Made by a program: the position numbers and the translations under genes. The notes beneath the pieces are model-generated. The model ran no database searches. It had not been told where the DNA came from and saw nothing but the letters and a program-made list of their open reading frames with translations. DNA of 64,000 nt from Timema cristinae (Eukaryota > Arthropoda > Insecta > Phasmatodea > Timematidae): the NCBI GenBank assembly GCA_039000515.1, contig JBCFYV010009882.1, positions 107,092,821-107,156,820 of the forward strand. Direction: 5' to 3'. Each line of letters starts with the position of its first letter. The first letter of the stretch is position 1. Shown piece after piece: positions 46,860 to 58,730 of this stretch.

Positions 46860-48110
46860 AAAGCTAGGATTTTTATGCCCTAAAAAAGGGTTAGAAAATG
46901 CTTTGAAAAAAATGAATTTATGACCAAAAAACTAAAAATATGCCCTTTAAAACAAAACAAAAAGTTCTTAAAAATGAGAAAATTACCAATAATATTTAAA
47001 TTTTTTTATTTTCTTTGAAAATTAATCAATACAAATTATATAGGTGCATGAAACAAAAATAAAATTTTTAAAAATATAATCTAGTTGTTTGACCATTTCT
47101 GTGTCGACAGAAATCTTTTATATGAGTAACCAATTTTACTAACTTTACCTATAAAATCAAAACATAAAATAACCAAGAAAAACCACTTAATTTCTTTACA
47201 GTTTCTGTGGCAGACTAAAAATATATTGGCCAAACATGTCCTATAAGAGAGAAAAAAACCTCTCAAAATACATTTAACTTTTTAAAGTTTCTGTGCCAAA
47301 CTGAATATCTCTAAACAAAAATATGCCATATAAAAGAAAACCGGGAAGGGTTGGAAGTAGTCTTATCACCATGGTGGCACCACCGTTTGCTATGATGCGT
47401 GTACAGGTGTTCTAAACACGAGCACTCCCCCCTCCCCCTTTTTATTCTCAGTCTTGTTTTTGGTTTTAAGGGAAAATTATAGAAAAATAACAAAAAATGC
47501 CTTAAAATTACTGAAAAACATGAAAATAGGCTAGTTTGTGTAAAAATGTGGAAATAGGCTAAAGTATGCCTTAATAAAGTTACTTAAATCAGGTTAGTTT
47601 ATTATGAAACACATTTGTATACACTTGAACATTCTAGGTTTGGTAAAAAAAAATTATGCAAAATCATAAAAATCCTTGCCCAAGTATTTATAGCTTTTGT
47701 TCTATTAGCACTATCCTAATGGATAATAGTTAACAATTGAGAGTCAAGGTTACCTTGGTCATTAGAATAGGTGTGTTTGAAAAATATTTGATTTACATCA
47801 CACTAATGACTTTGTTTAATTCAGATTAACATATAGAATGTATTTTAGAAGGAGTTTTGCTATTTAACAGACATGAAATGTTTTACTAGGTTTGCAAAGA
47901 GCTATGAATTACTTTGTGAACGAATGATATAATGGTTTTAGCTGTGGATTGACATTGTTTTCATGTATGACTCTCATGCCTACACTGAATACGTGTGAAA
48001 ATCACCAGTTCGACTCGAGATCTTGTGAGGAGAGCTTCAACATGAGTGATTCTAATCCTGATTTACAACCATTGTTACTGTGGGATATTATGGCAATTTA
48101 AAATTCCATT
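46860..48110. other. ATP7 intron sequence, possible hAT non-coding remains
   Basis: Repeated AT-rich phrases built on TATGCC and ATGACC (46880-46960, 47500-47570) also occur at 59750-59850. They may be non-coding parts of an old transposon family. No boundaries could be set. Confidence 0.3.
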
Positions 48111-48116
48111 ACTTTA

Positions 48117-48900
48117 ATGACAGGTAACCCCCAACCAAAGATGGGTCTCCAAGCACCATCCATTCCAGAGATGCCTCTTGGAAGGGAGAGGGGGCCAGAT
48201 GGAATTGGGGGGGGGGGGGATTTTCACGTTAAGGTTTGGGTGCCCCCCGCCCAAATATGGGCCCCATTACCTTATCAGTTTCAGAAATGTATCTGGGTTG
48301 GAAGGGGGGAGTGTGCAGAGTTTCTTCGTCCCTTTTCTTGGGGTGCACACATGCAGTGCGGTTTGCCCGTTCCCCCTCCCCCCTCGCCATGCGCGGTTGG
48401 CTGCGCACGGCCTCATCGCGCTTGGTGCGTCGGGTTGAGTGGCTCGTCTACTCACTCTGGTTTCGGACTCACGTCCTTGCACGTCGGCTGTTCACAAGCC
48501 GTTGGCTCTCGGGTGGACAGACCTTTTATCGTTGGAAGAATTTTTCTCGGCCCCAGGAAGGACTGTTTATATGTGGGGCGTTTTCTGGATGACAAACTTA
48601 ATTGTACATTTACGCGGGCGTGGAGAAGAGATTTTCAAATTGGGTTTGATTGAGTACCTAGACCAGCCGTGATTCGTGTTAGTTTTCTGAATAAATGTGC
48701 TGATGACAATCTCTCGAGTGATTTTCTTCGCACAACCCCCAGAGTGACGTACAGGCTTACCACGCCCGAGTATGGGCAGCAGTGTCCCTTTAAACCCCAC
48801 CGGAGGCAATGGGCGCAGGCGCAGGCCTCTACAAGCAATAAGAGGGATCCACGAGCGGTGTGGGCACAGGAGGAGGTTAACTTTTTGACTTCTGGTAAAA
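48117..48900 (+). other. GC-rich block, candidate solo LTR
   Basis: The stretch is GC-rich, CpG-rich and has overlapping open frames on both strands, none protein-like. At 48689 TGAATAAATGTGCTGATGAC looks like a polyadenylation signal followed by a T/G-rich stretch, as in an LTR R-U5 region. I could not define TG...CA ends or a target duplication, so this is only a suggestion. Confidence 0.3.
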
Positions 48901-49077
48901 ATTTTTGTAATTTCAATAGCGGTTACATAGCTTCAGGTCTACACATTTCTATTAAAGTCCTCATTTGTCAATTTGCCCAATGAAGTAGGTCAATATTGGG
49001 TCTGACCAAAATATACACTTCTGTATTACAGAGCTAGATAATCATTACTAGAGCCCGGATGTGTATACAAAATAGTA

Positions 49078-49363
49078 GGTGACCTGGCGATCTAGGGGTA
49101 AGGTGTTAGACTTCTGTGCTGGGAGTCCAGGGTTCAATCCTCGGTCCCGGCACAGATTTATCTGATTACCAAACCCTTCCTTCACCTCTGACAAGACGTG
49201 TATTAATCACAACTTGTGAATGTGGAGAGTGCCAGACCTCCACCGTGGTTCAGATCCCACGTTAAACTGTAGGTCCTCCATTTCATCTTACAATCACCCT
49301 ACCATTACACATTAGCGTAAGTGCATACAATCCAAATGGGTAGTAAGACGTGGTGGTAATAAT
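49078..49363 (+). mobile_element. full-length SINE-A
   Basis: Head GGTGACCTGGCGATCTAGGG with GGTTCAATCCTC B box, body, and a tail that has drifted (AATGGGTAGTAAGACGTGGT). No clear target duplication. It ends 36 bp before a SINE-B in the same orientation. Confidence 0.9.
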
Positions 49364-49399
49364 CATATATGCAAAATGCATGTTATTTTTACATATCTA

Positions 49400-49645
49400 C
49401 CCGCCTCGGTGGTGTAGTTGGCTAACGCGCTTGTCGTGTTTAGCTCGACTGCTGAGGACGGGGAGATCGAGGTTCGAATCTCGGTCGGGTGAACTGGGGG
49501 TGGTTTTTCCTAAATGGTTTTCCACTCTCCCTCCACGCAAATGCGGGTTCACTTCCTTTAATTAAACCTTACCAATTCCTAATCCATTGGCGTAATTAGT
49601 ACTTAAAGCGTATAACCCGAACGGGTAGTAAGACGCGGTGCTAAA

Positions 49646-49680
<35 letters not shown>
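49400..49680 (+). mobile_element. full-length SINE-B with 12-bp TSD
   Basis: The best-preserved family B copy: head CCCGCCTCGGTGGTGTAGTT, B box GGTTCGAATCTC, body, shared tail and an ATT tract. The duplication TTTACATATCTA lies at 49388-49399 and 49681-49692. Comparison with the SINE-A copy at 28301 shows that only about the last 35 bp before the TAA tract are common to both families. Confidence 0.95.
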
Positions 49681-49682
<2 letters not shown>

Positions 49683-49959
49683 TACATATCTAAAGGTATG
49701 CAGAAATTATATACTTTGTAAGTCACACCTTAATAGTCATAGGCTATATGGTTGTTGTTTGATAGTGCATATAAATGCATATTCTGGAGGGAAAAGATTT
49801 TTCATGCATATCTTAAATTTTCAAGTTAAAAATGCATATTTTATTCATAACTGTCGTACTTGTCCTCTTTTTGTCATCAGCAGGTTATTGATTAATTAAG
49901 TAATTTTTTGTATCCAATTGGGTATAAAAAAAAACTAGTGTGCGTGTGTGTGTGTGTGT

Positions 49960-50250
49960 TTTCTGAGGATTGTTACTAAAATTGCATTAGATAAGTTTGG
50001 TCAGGTATTAAATAAAAATCCTTGTTACAATACAGTCTGTCAAATTAGCAAAAAGTTGTCTGGTGAATAAAGTGAAATACAAGAAGAATTCACCAGAGAA
50101 GAATTGTGTATTTTTCACAAGCACCTGTGACGTCATGCGATGTCGGAAGGACATTTTCATGGTACAAAACCTCTTTCACTGACAGAAGTAGGAGCTTCAC
50201 AGAAAAAATCTCAGGATGAATGTCCTTATATAGTTACTGTATCAGCCAGG
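49960..50250 (+). pseudogene. hAT transposase C-terminal relic
   Basis: Plus-strand frames read KIALDKFGQVLNKNPCYNTV, CQISKKLSGE, then PVTSCDVGRTFSWYKTSFTD and RSRSFTEKISG, the dimerisation end of a hAT transposase (intact relatives read CDVERSFSxYKxxLSDRR). Stops interrupt it and nothing upstream of this region is recognisable. In the ATP7 intron, antisense to ATP7. Confidence 0.7.
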
Positions 50251-50911
50251 AATGATTTTCCACAAAGCAAATAGTTTATTTGATTTTTGTTCATTTGTTT
50301 TTGCATATTATGGCACATATTCTTTACATTTTATTTACATGCATACCTGTTATTAGACTAACTAATTCTGGGTTTATATATGTTGCGTTATCCTCCAATA
50401 AAGTTACCTTTTTATGTAGGCATAGTTTGGAGAATTAATTCCCTTCCGTCACTTTGACAACTAGTCATTTAGGAAGTAGTTTGAATGTTTTTCAATGTGA
50501 TCTAGTTAGTGATAAGTTTAAGCTATTAGCCACTTTATCAAGGATTATTGTATGTAAAGCGTTATTGTAATGCTTTAAAATCTCTTAAACTAGAACATGT
50601 GATCCTAGAAGAAAAACTTAAATTTACTAAATTATGATGACCTTATAGACATGTCAAAAAACCAAAATTACAAACCCATTCAAATCATGTTTTAATATGG
50701 AGTGTAAATGTACAAAACAGTTTTTCAAGCTTTCAGTCACTCATCTTTTCACAATTTAAAGAAGAATTATTATTTCTCTACCCAACCAAAAGCGAAGATA
50801 CGTAGTTCCACTTTCAAAACTATGCAATAAGCCACCAAACTGTCCATGATTATTTTTACTCAAATTGTTGAGAGTTAGCAATACCAACTCATATATCCTG
50901 TATCTGGCAAT

Positions 50912-50912
50912 A

Positions 50913-51008
<96 letters not shown>

Positions 51009-51021
51009 TAATAATAGTAAA

Positions 51022-51056
<35 letters not shown>

Positions 51057-51116
51057 TAATAAAAATAATAAAAATAATAATAATAATAATAAATTAATAA
51101 TTAATAATTAATAATA

Positions 51117-51165
<49 letters not shown>

Positions 51166-51168
51166 TTT
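50912..51168. repeat. (TAA)n tract, 257 bp, expanded SINE tail
   Basis: Almost pure TAA repeats with a few AAAAT and TTAAT interruptions. It lies between the left target duplication of the following SINE-B and its tail, so it is the expanded 3' tail of that SINE and not an independent microsatellite. Confidence 0.9.
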
Positions 51169-51411
51169 AGCACCGCGTCTTACTACCCGTTCGAGTTATA
51201 CGCTTTAAGTACTAATTAAGTTAATGGATTAGGATTTGGAAAGGTTGAATTAGAGGAAGTGAACCCGCATTTGCGTGGAGGGAGAGTGGAAAGCCATTTA
51301 GGAAAAACCACCTCCAGTTCACCCGAACGAGATTCGAACCTCGATCTCCCCGTCCTCAGCAGTCGGGCTCAACATGACAAGCGCGTTAGCCAACTACGCC
51401 ACCGAGGCGGG
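51169..51411 (-). mobile_element. full-length SINE-B with expanded tail
   Basis: The minus strand gives CCGCCTCGGTGGCGTAGTTG, GGTTCGAATCTC, the body and the shared tail. TGGCAAT at about 50905-50911 and 51412-51418 is a probable 7-bp target duplication that encloses both the SINE and the TAA tract. Confidence 0.88.
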
Positions 51412-51418
51412 TGGCAAT

Positions 51419-52434
51419 TTCTATAGATCCAACAGGTTGTGCAAAGAGGCTTTATTATAGTGTATTACTTGTCTATCTCCAGTTTATTCTTGGTTTTCAT
51501 AACATTGAGTTTATGGAGCCGCTGCGGTGAATCTTTATGATACCGGTGTATGATGCATTACACATTTCTTTTATAACTAAGTTAACAGAGTACACTCCAC
51601 AGTGCATTTACACTTTAAATATTATTTAATAATTTATGTACTTGTACTTGCACTACTGGAACAGCTTTGTTCACAGTCCAATTATCACTTTGTTTTGGTA
51701 AAAAAGTTGTCCATTTTAAACTGAATTGTGCTTCACAGCAAAATCAAAGCTCCAATATTATTATATCAAATACCACAATTAAAATAACATATCAAAATGC
51801 TAACACTAAAACAAAATATTCTATCAATGTGAATAACATAACCATGCTTGATAACCATAGGAAAGTCACTAGCACAACTTAATGCTAGCTGAAACCAACG
51901 TTGCCATCTCAGTCTCTATTCCCTGAGGTATGAGTAGAAGCACTCATAGTTGGCAGATGGAAGCAGCGTGGTGCGAGATTTGAATGCTAGGATTGGTTAA
52001 ATAAAACTACCTGAGACAGTTCACTTAAAAACCACTTGATTTAGTGAGAAACTAGAACTAATCACTGAAAATATTGTAGGGCGACAAAGAAAAGTTTCTT
52101 CTAGGAAAATGGAATGGTTGTAAACAAAAAGGGACTGTTTCTAAGACAAATATAAATTAGAGGTGGTCTTGCCTAGTGAATTCTCAGAACTTGGAAAGTA
52201 AAGTGTCAATCATTGTTAACTAAGAGTCAAGATGCAAAATATATATTTTTATAACATTTTTAAAGTTGACGTTTACATCCCCATTTATATAACAGATTTA
52301 TACCACATTCACTATGTTACTAAACGTGTCCCCTTTGCCTTAGACCCAGGTAACAACCTTGCTCAGATGAGTGAGATACTGCTTGTCAATAAATACTGGG
52401 AGACTCTCAACCATTTCCCTCAGAGAAATATGTA
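51419..52434. other. ATP7 intron sequence, nothing recognised
   Basis: AT-rich; short open frames without similarity. Confidence 0.35.
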
Positions 52435-52442
52435 CAATATAT

Positions 52443-53136
52443 TAGGGACGGGTCATAACTTTTTGCGATACCTCAATACCATTGGTACCTGGGGGTATCG
52501 CGTATCAAGTGGGTGTCTAAAGATAATATCGAGTATCGAAAAAATTGAAATATCTTGAAAAATCCTTGCAAAAATATAATAAATCGCAATGAAATCTATT
52601 AAAAATATATTTGCTAGCCCACGGCAATAGAATATAGGGATTGTAGTGTTGCCACACTTAATTGGTATGCTACAATATGATAAAAAAGCTTGGTGATAAT
52701 CCATCAAAAAGTGCGGCTGCAGCGGTGGTATAGAATCGGCGTAGTACCACTACTCGGCTGCCTAGTACCATAGGCCCTGCATCATGTGTCATGTCATGAA
52801 GCAGTTCTTTATACTTGGTTCTCCACACCCACGTGAATAGCGACAGTAGCAGTCAATAATAGCATGTTAAAGTGAAGGTGTCAAATAAAAAAGAATGAAC
52901 CTACGCCGATTTCACGGAGTTTTGAGTTAATAAGACGGCTCATTTTCTATGGTCGCGGCCACTCATTGATTAATTTATTTATTTTTGGCGTCGAGAACAG
53001 TTAGCAATAATTAATGTCAGTGTGGTTAATCCTAACTAAAGGGTTGGTATTGACTTTAGTATCGGTATTGAGTATTGTGAGAAAATAATGGTATCGGTAC
53101 AGAGTATAAAAAAAAATTGTTATCGACCCATCTCTA
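52443..53136 (+). mobile_element. 694-bp hAT-like MITE, copy 2
   Basis: Nearly identical to 40724-41414. The ends are TAGGGACGGGTCA and, from the right, TAGAGATGGGTCGATAAC. It is flanked by an 8-bp duplication with one mismatch, CAATATAT (52435-52442) and CAATATAC (53137-53144). The interior includes GGCTGCAGCGGTGGTATAGA and a CpG-rich stretch. No transposase is encoded. Confidence 0.9.
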
Positions 53137-53144
53137 CAATATAC

Positions 53145-54301
53145 CATATTAGTTTTCAAGGTTATATTTTTATATATTTTTTTAGGGGGAGTGAGAGGTT
53201 AAAAAATACAGATAACAATATACAGTTAAAACCATGTGGGAGTTAAATAATTGTTAGATGATTTTAATTTTTTTCTTGTGCTTTCCATTTCAGGAATCAT
53301 TAGAACATGAATATTACCTGAGAAACTATTCATGAATTAAAACGCCTTGTTTTCATATATTGGCAAGCCGGAATTAATATTTCCCATTTTGAGATCTTAC
53401 ACAGAGAGGCCTACTTATATTATATGCATTTGTATAAACAATTGAAACTGATTCTTTAGATTTGTTCCCATTGATAGTTTAACCTATTTGAACAAGATGG
53501 TTTTAAACATAATTAATGATACAAGTTTATTTTTCTGGTCAAAGTTTATTACAAAGAGTTAAATGTGAATTTAACTGGTTCATATTAACTAATTCAAATG
53601 ATTATAAGGATGAATTTACATAAATCAAACATGGTTGGAAACAGTAGGATTTTAAATGTGTTCATCCAGTCCCAACCAGATTAAATCGAGAAAGTTCCTG
53701 GTTGAACTTACCGATTTCAACTGAAGTTTGTAGATAGGGGAGAGGGATAGGAACAGTTAAGTAATACAATACAGAGTTCATCAAACGACTTTTGCTACTA
53801 GAGATAAGCTGTTCATCTCCCTATGTGTACAAAGAGAATGTAAAATCTTATACCAAATGAGATTCATTAAAGTTTGTATAAGACATAAATATTTTGAATA
53901 GTTGTTACAACCAAAGGCAAATTATTTGGAGCATATATTGGGTAGTTGTGTGGTCTAAGATTGGAAATAATTTTGCTTACTATATAACGTTTTATTTTAT
54001 ATTGTAATTTATATAGCTTTTATTAGTAACAAATAAAAGGTGGTAGTCAATGAGAACATATATTTAGCTCATCATAGTGATATATAAACAAATAGTTGTA
54101 ATAGAGTTCCATGGATTTATTAAATGGTAAATGTAATAATGTGTTAATAAGCTTGCCATGAGATGTGCATACTTATATGCTTCCTCAAGTTATTATTCAG
54201 AACCAAATTAATTTCTCAACAATTTGACTTAAGTAAAAAAATAAAATCGAGTTATATAATTGATTTAGTTCTTCTTTAGAAAACCAAAAAATATTACTCA
54301 C
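53145..54301. other. ATP7 intron sequence, nothing recognised
   Basis: AT-rich, no coding or repeat structure seen before the splice donor of the exon at 54302. Confidence 0.4.
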
Positions 54302-54372
54302 AATTTCAGGAGAAGAGAAGAAACTACAACTGACACAGAACTGAGAGCCATGGCAGCGGATGCCATCCAGGG
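54302..54372 (-). CDS. ATP7: ATP7 exon: last membrane helix (M8)
   Basis: A 71-bp exon between TTTCTTTTTCAG and a GTGAGT donor. It encodes [20 protein letters not shown] then LLK, matching [20 protein letters not shown] of human ATP7B almost residue for residue. The M-x-x-S-S motif of this helix (MALSS) is a copper-coordinating signature of Cu(I) P1B-ATPases and is intact. Starts in phase 0 and ends with two bases that join the exon 28.5 kb away to give Leu-Tyr. Confidence 0.97.
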
Positions 54373-54699
54373 CTGAAAAAGAAAACCAAATTTGAATGTT
54401 ATGTCAATGTTACAAACTAGATTATTTGGAAAAATGAATATACTTTATTGAATACATGAAAATCACAACAAAAAGGACATTATATTCTATTTTCTTCCCA
54501 AATCATTGATCATAAAACAAACTACCATTTTAACAGTAAATATTTCCAATGTTGTTTACAAAAGTCTCTGAGCAATGCAAAAACACAATTTTGCCAACAT
54601 CAACTCAATTGATGTCTCTTAGAGTCACTGTCGACCACTGACAGGATTTATATAATTCTAAATTATTACAGTAAAAAACACTTGTACAAATACAAACTT

Positions 54700-54890
54700 A
54701 GCCTGCTTTGGTGGCCACATAGTCTATGTGTCACACACAAGAGACTATACTGCAGATGATGGGGAGATCATGGTTCTATCCCAGTCCGGTGTACTGAAAG
54801 TTGTTTCCAAAATTGTTTCACACTCTTTTCATTCAAATGAGGGTATACCAGGGCTATACGCATGGGGGTGGTTCAAACCCCTACCCCTGA
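54700..54890 (+). mobile_element. old SINE-B copy
   Basis: CCTGCTTTGGTGGCCACATA, then GGGGAGATCATGGTTCTATC with a damaged B box, then TTTCCAAAATTGTTTCACAC follow the order of family B. The tail is missing. Confidence 0.6.
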
Positions 54891-54913
54891 GAAATAAAAT
54901 TTACACTAGATAA

Positions 54914-54917
<4 letters not shown>

Positions 54918-54949
<32 letters not shown>
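54918..54949. repeat. (TA)n microsatellite
   Basis: About 16 TA dinucleotides in an ATP7 intron. Similar TA tracts lie at about 60060-60079 and 61275-61292. Confidence 0.95.
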
Positions 54950-54953
<4 letters not shown>

Positions 54954-55324
54954 AGACGAAAACAAAAACAGTTCTAGTAGTATATTCGAGTGAGAAGCGA
55001 TATTTATAAGACCCCTACTTAATAATTTATTTCCTGAAGTATATCTTGGACAAACTCTTTTGGTATCGATGCGTCATGATTGGTTAAGTGCTGCAAATGA
55101 TTGTGCAATTTTTTTTGTACTTACTTTTTTTATGTCTCAGTAAAATAAAAATATTTAAATTATTTTTTATTACTTAAGGAAACATCTCAATAATATGTCA
55201 TCATAACTATATCATATTTTAGGTTAATGTAGTATTAACCTGTTAATTATACCTAGTCATAAAAAAATTGATAATTAAACATCCCTACCATTACAAAAAT
55301 CCTGTGTATGGCCTTGGGGTACAC

Positions 55325-55416
55325 TACGATTTATTTAAAACGTCCTCACCCCTAACCCATTTGTGTAATTAGTACATAGGCATATAACCCGAACGAGTAA
55401 TAAGACGCAATACTGA
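55325..55416 (+). mobile_element. SINE-B 3' fragment
   Basis: CCCCTAACCCATTTGTGTAATTAG is followed by the shared tail in drifted form (CCCGAACGAGTAATAAGACG). Only the last part of the element is present. Confidence 0.7.
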
Positions 55417-55524
55417 AAAAAAACTATATATTTATTTGTTAATATCAGTCATTTATATTATTTAAGGATGTGTATTTATGTTGAGACTTATTTATAAAAT
55501 TATATTTACAAAAAAAAAATGTTG

Positions 55525-56865
55525 GGCCGATACAGATACTCAATTCCTCGATGCCCTTGGTATCTACTGGTATCGCAATAATCGATAATATGTGCTAAAA
55601 ATATTGATACCACTCTTTAGGCTGGGCACACACTTGGTGAGCTGGTTGCAGTGGCAAGGTTTCCAAGAGTGCGCCCAGCCTTAGTATTCAACATGGTTAA
55701 CTCCTCAAACAGGTTGGGGATAGTGATGGGCAAAATGGAATGATTTAAATAATCGAAGAATATTGATTTTTTTTTAAATAATTGAATGAATCATTTGAAT
55801 TATTATGAGAAGTAGAGGAGAAAGGATAGTAATAATAATAATTAAAACAAAGCTAGTGGCTAGACATTAGTTACTAGTTGTAGTTTTGCTTTGTCCTACT
55901 TTTCTCTTCGCTCAACTCTACACACTTTCAATATAAACATGCCATTTCTTTGCAGCTTTCAACAAGGTCGATTTTTGCCTTTCAAAGGGAATTGTACTTC
56001 TAAAATGAACCTAAGAAGAACACTATTTTCTATTGAAATAGTCGAGTAAACATTCAGTTCATAAGGTCGCTTTTCCTCAGCACTCAGCAAGAGAGTGGTG
56101 AGAGAATGAATCAGCCAGCTTGCAGCTGCATCATATTAGTAGTTACTAATTTTCATTCGAATGATTTTAAAATAATCTGCATTATATATTCAACATGTAT
56201 TCAACATTGAGCTTGATTTGCGACAAATAAAGATATTCCTTAAACCCAGAAAGAGTCAAGATGCTTATTTGTTAAACAAGAATTTAGGATGTTAGAAAAT
56301 AGACTATTAGGCCTAATAAATTGTATGAAGTGAAAAATGTTTTACAAAATTTAAGCTAATAGTTTAATTCAACTAAAGATAACATTTCTATTGTGTGTGT
56401 AAATAGTTTGCGACAATTACCTTTTAATATGTTTATTTTCTTACATATATGTCAGCATACAACCTGACACATATCTATAATATTCTATAGGTAATTAAAT
56501 ATGCTAATTTCTATAAAAACTGACTTTCATGATTTTTTATTAATAATAAGTAAAAACATTTCTTACTGTCGGCCTACTATTAATTGCAAATATTATTTTT
56601 GTCTGGTTGCATCTTGTTATAATTTGTTTAAAGAGCCTAATTGACTGGTTTCCATATTTTGTGACATATGGAAATAAATAAAGTGAAACAAATTAAGCAT
56701 TTTCCCTTTAACCTAATTCCTATGCTTACAAAATGAGGATTTATTCAATTTTATGTTGAATGGTATTGAATAGGGTATCAAGTATCGAAGATATGAAATG
56801 ATGGTATTGAGCAGAGCAAGGTATAGGAATCAAGAAACGTAGGTATTGGCCCACCACTAAAAAAA
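55525..56865. mobile_element. older relative of the GGTATCG-rich MITE family
   Basis: The left end GGGCCGATACAGATACTCAA and the right end, read inward, GTGGTGGGCCAATACCTACG are inverted, and both subterminal regions carry the same GGTATCG/TATTGA phrases as the MITEs at 40724 and 52443. The interior is unrelated and about 1.2 kb long. No target duplication could be set. Confidence 0.5.
55617..55686. repeat. short foldback with 18-bp arms
   Basis: GGCTGGGCACACACTTGG and CCAAGAGTGCGCCCAGCC pair with two mismatches around a 25-base loop, and TTAG occurs on both outer sides. It could be a minimal foldback insertion or an RNA hairpin. Confidence 0.7.
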
Positions 56866-57599
56866 ATATAAAGGAAGCAATTTTTGTGTCAATATTTTCT
56901 TTAAAATTTTATTTAAAGTTTGAGATAGATATTGTAAGGAATAAATGCGAACAAATTTTGTTTTAAGTTTGTTGAAGTTCAGACCAGAATTGTAAAAGAA
57001 TAGCTTTAATACTTGAATTGTCAAATAAAACCAATATTCATACAGTCTTCATCAGTGGTGGAGTCAAGGGATATTTTAGGATGTACAGGGAGAAAGAAAG
57101 AGAGAGAAATAATGCAAATAGCACACATTTCCACTTTAACTTAAAGTTTGGTACAATATTTACATCTGTGCATCACCAGAACAGGCATTAAGATGTAATA
57201 AAAAAAAGTATATCATTCTCATATTTTATAGATTTATTTACTTTTTTCAACTTCTATCCTTAATAATTATTCTATCATATTAATCTAATTTTGTATTAGG
57301 CTCAATTTGTTTTTGCCATATCTTCTAATATCAGCCTATCAGCTGATTCATGTGATACTTTATTTAGCTTGATTATCGTTATACATTTAGACAACAACAA
57401 AATTTGACCTACTGTTTGGAATTGGTTGATACTATTATTCTATTATTTTTAATCCCTTCATTAACTACCGGTAAGTTTATTAAATAAGGTCTGCTTCTTA
57501 ATTACCGTATGTTGAGCCACATACATAATGTTAAAGTGTGTCTCACACACATATATATAGTGTGCCTGACTTAGTTTTGAGAGGCCCAAGTTTAATCTC

Positions 57600-57750
57600 A
57601 ATTTGTCAACAGTAAATTGCTTTGCTAAAAAAGCTATCGCTACAAAAATTAACCTGGCTTTGCAAATTCAACCGGGACCTTGTTCACAAAGAACTGACTT
57701 GGTCATTCTTGATGGAGAGGCGGAGGTTCAAATCCCGACCAGATACATTA
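57600..57750 (+). mobile_element. old tRNA-derived SINE fragment
   Basis: GAGGCGGAGGTTCAAATCCC (B box) in the context of a tRNA-like region, followed by GACCAGATACATTAAGG. No tail is recognised. The 90-codon frame here is not a gene. Confidence 0.4.
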
Positions 57751-58362
57751 AGGTTCGTTTTTCAAATATGATCTATAACTATGATTTTTCTATATCCTCC
57801 AAGCTTGCTTCCTCATCTCCGAGACTAGTTGTTTTTATAATATCATTGACAATCAAAGGGGCAGGGAGAAGGTAGTTTTAGTGGAAGTGTACTCTCATTA
57901 GTATGGAGAAGGGATGGGAAAAACCAAAGTGATAAATTAGCGTTGGAAGCACTCCTCCCCCTATTACCAGTGCACCTGAAATAGATGGATAAGTCAATGT
58001 CACTGTCAACAGTAATCCAGTCTATTGTAATCTTGATTCCTTAGACTGTAATTAAAAACTCATGTTCCTGTAGCCATAAAGTGTGAGAGGACTCTGATCC
58101 CAATCTCGTTACAAATAATTATAACGATATTTTGTGCATTTCCTTCTTATGCATTAATATTACAGTTCTTGACACTAGGTTAATGTATTTAATACCGTAT
58201 GTTTTCTCCTTGTTTAATTTAGTTTTAAGCTGTGCACTGATAAAAGCATGTTTTTAGAAAGATAATGTTAAGTTTATTTAGTACAAACCACATCTTTGAA
58301 TACGCAATTCCAATTTAAAATTAATTATAAAATAATACACATTTAAATATTAAATAACATAC
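57751..58362. other. ATP7 intron sequence, nothing recognised
   Basis: No coding signal. The phrase ATGGAGAAGGGATGGGAAA (57903) and CCAGTCTATTGT (58017) also occur near 36922 and 37020, hinting at an old shared repeat. Confidence 0.35.
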
Positions 58363-58512
58363 CTGTAAAGTGAGCCCAAGTGAACTAAAGATGCCTGCTG
58401 CTATTGGAATACCAATCAAATTGTACATGCTTGCAAACAGGAAGTTGAGTCGTATTCTCCTGACAGTTCGGCGCGACAAGTCAAGGCAGCCGATTACATC
58501 TAGTAGATTATC
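58363..58512 (-). CDS. ATP7: ATP7 exon: post-hinge region and helix M7
   Basis: 150 bp (50 codons, phase 0 to 0) between TCTATTTTAG and a GTATGT donor. It encodes [20 protein letters not shown] then [20 protein letters not shown], matching [20 protein letters not shown] and YNLVGIPIAAGVF of human ATP7B. The Tyr-Asn pair of helix M7 that binds Cu(I) is present. The intron separating it from the next exon upstream is only 218 bp, the shortest in the visible gene. Confidence 0.98.
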
Positions 58513-58730
58513 CTAAAATAGAATACATGTTTGAAATATATTTGTCTTACAAATAATCACAAAATTAAATCAACACATGTGGAGATAAGTTATAGTACCA
58601 AATGAGTAATGAAGTTTTTCTTAAGTGCCAATGCCAAAAACATTTGAAAAGTGATTATTTTTAAAAGATAATATAAATAAGAACATGAGAGAATCAAATT
58701 TGAAAACAACTGTCTAAATAAAATATGTAC

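Noticed and set aside
48117..48983. Several overlapping open frames of 70-178 codons on both strands
   Set aside because: Long frames on all strands are expected in a GC-rich block with few stops; none resembles a protein. A solo LTR is a better guess, though unproven.
40718..52707. Two similar 84-89 codon minus-strand open frames at 40718-40987 and 52453-52707
   Set aside because: They lie inside the two copies of the 0.69-kb MITE and match because the DNA matches; composition is AT-driven and there is no domain.
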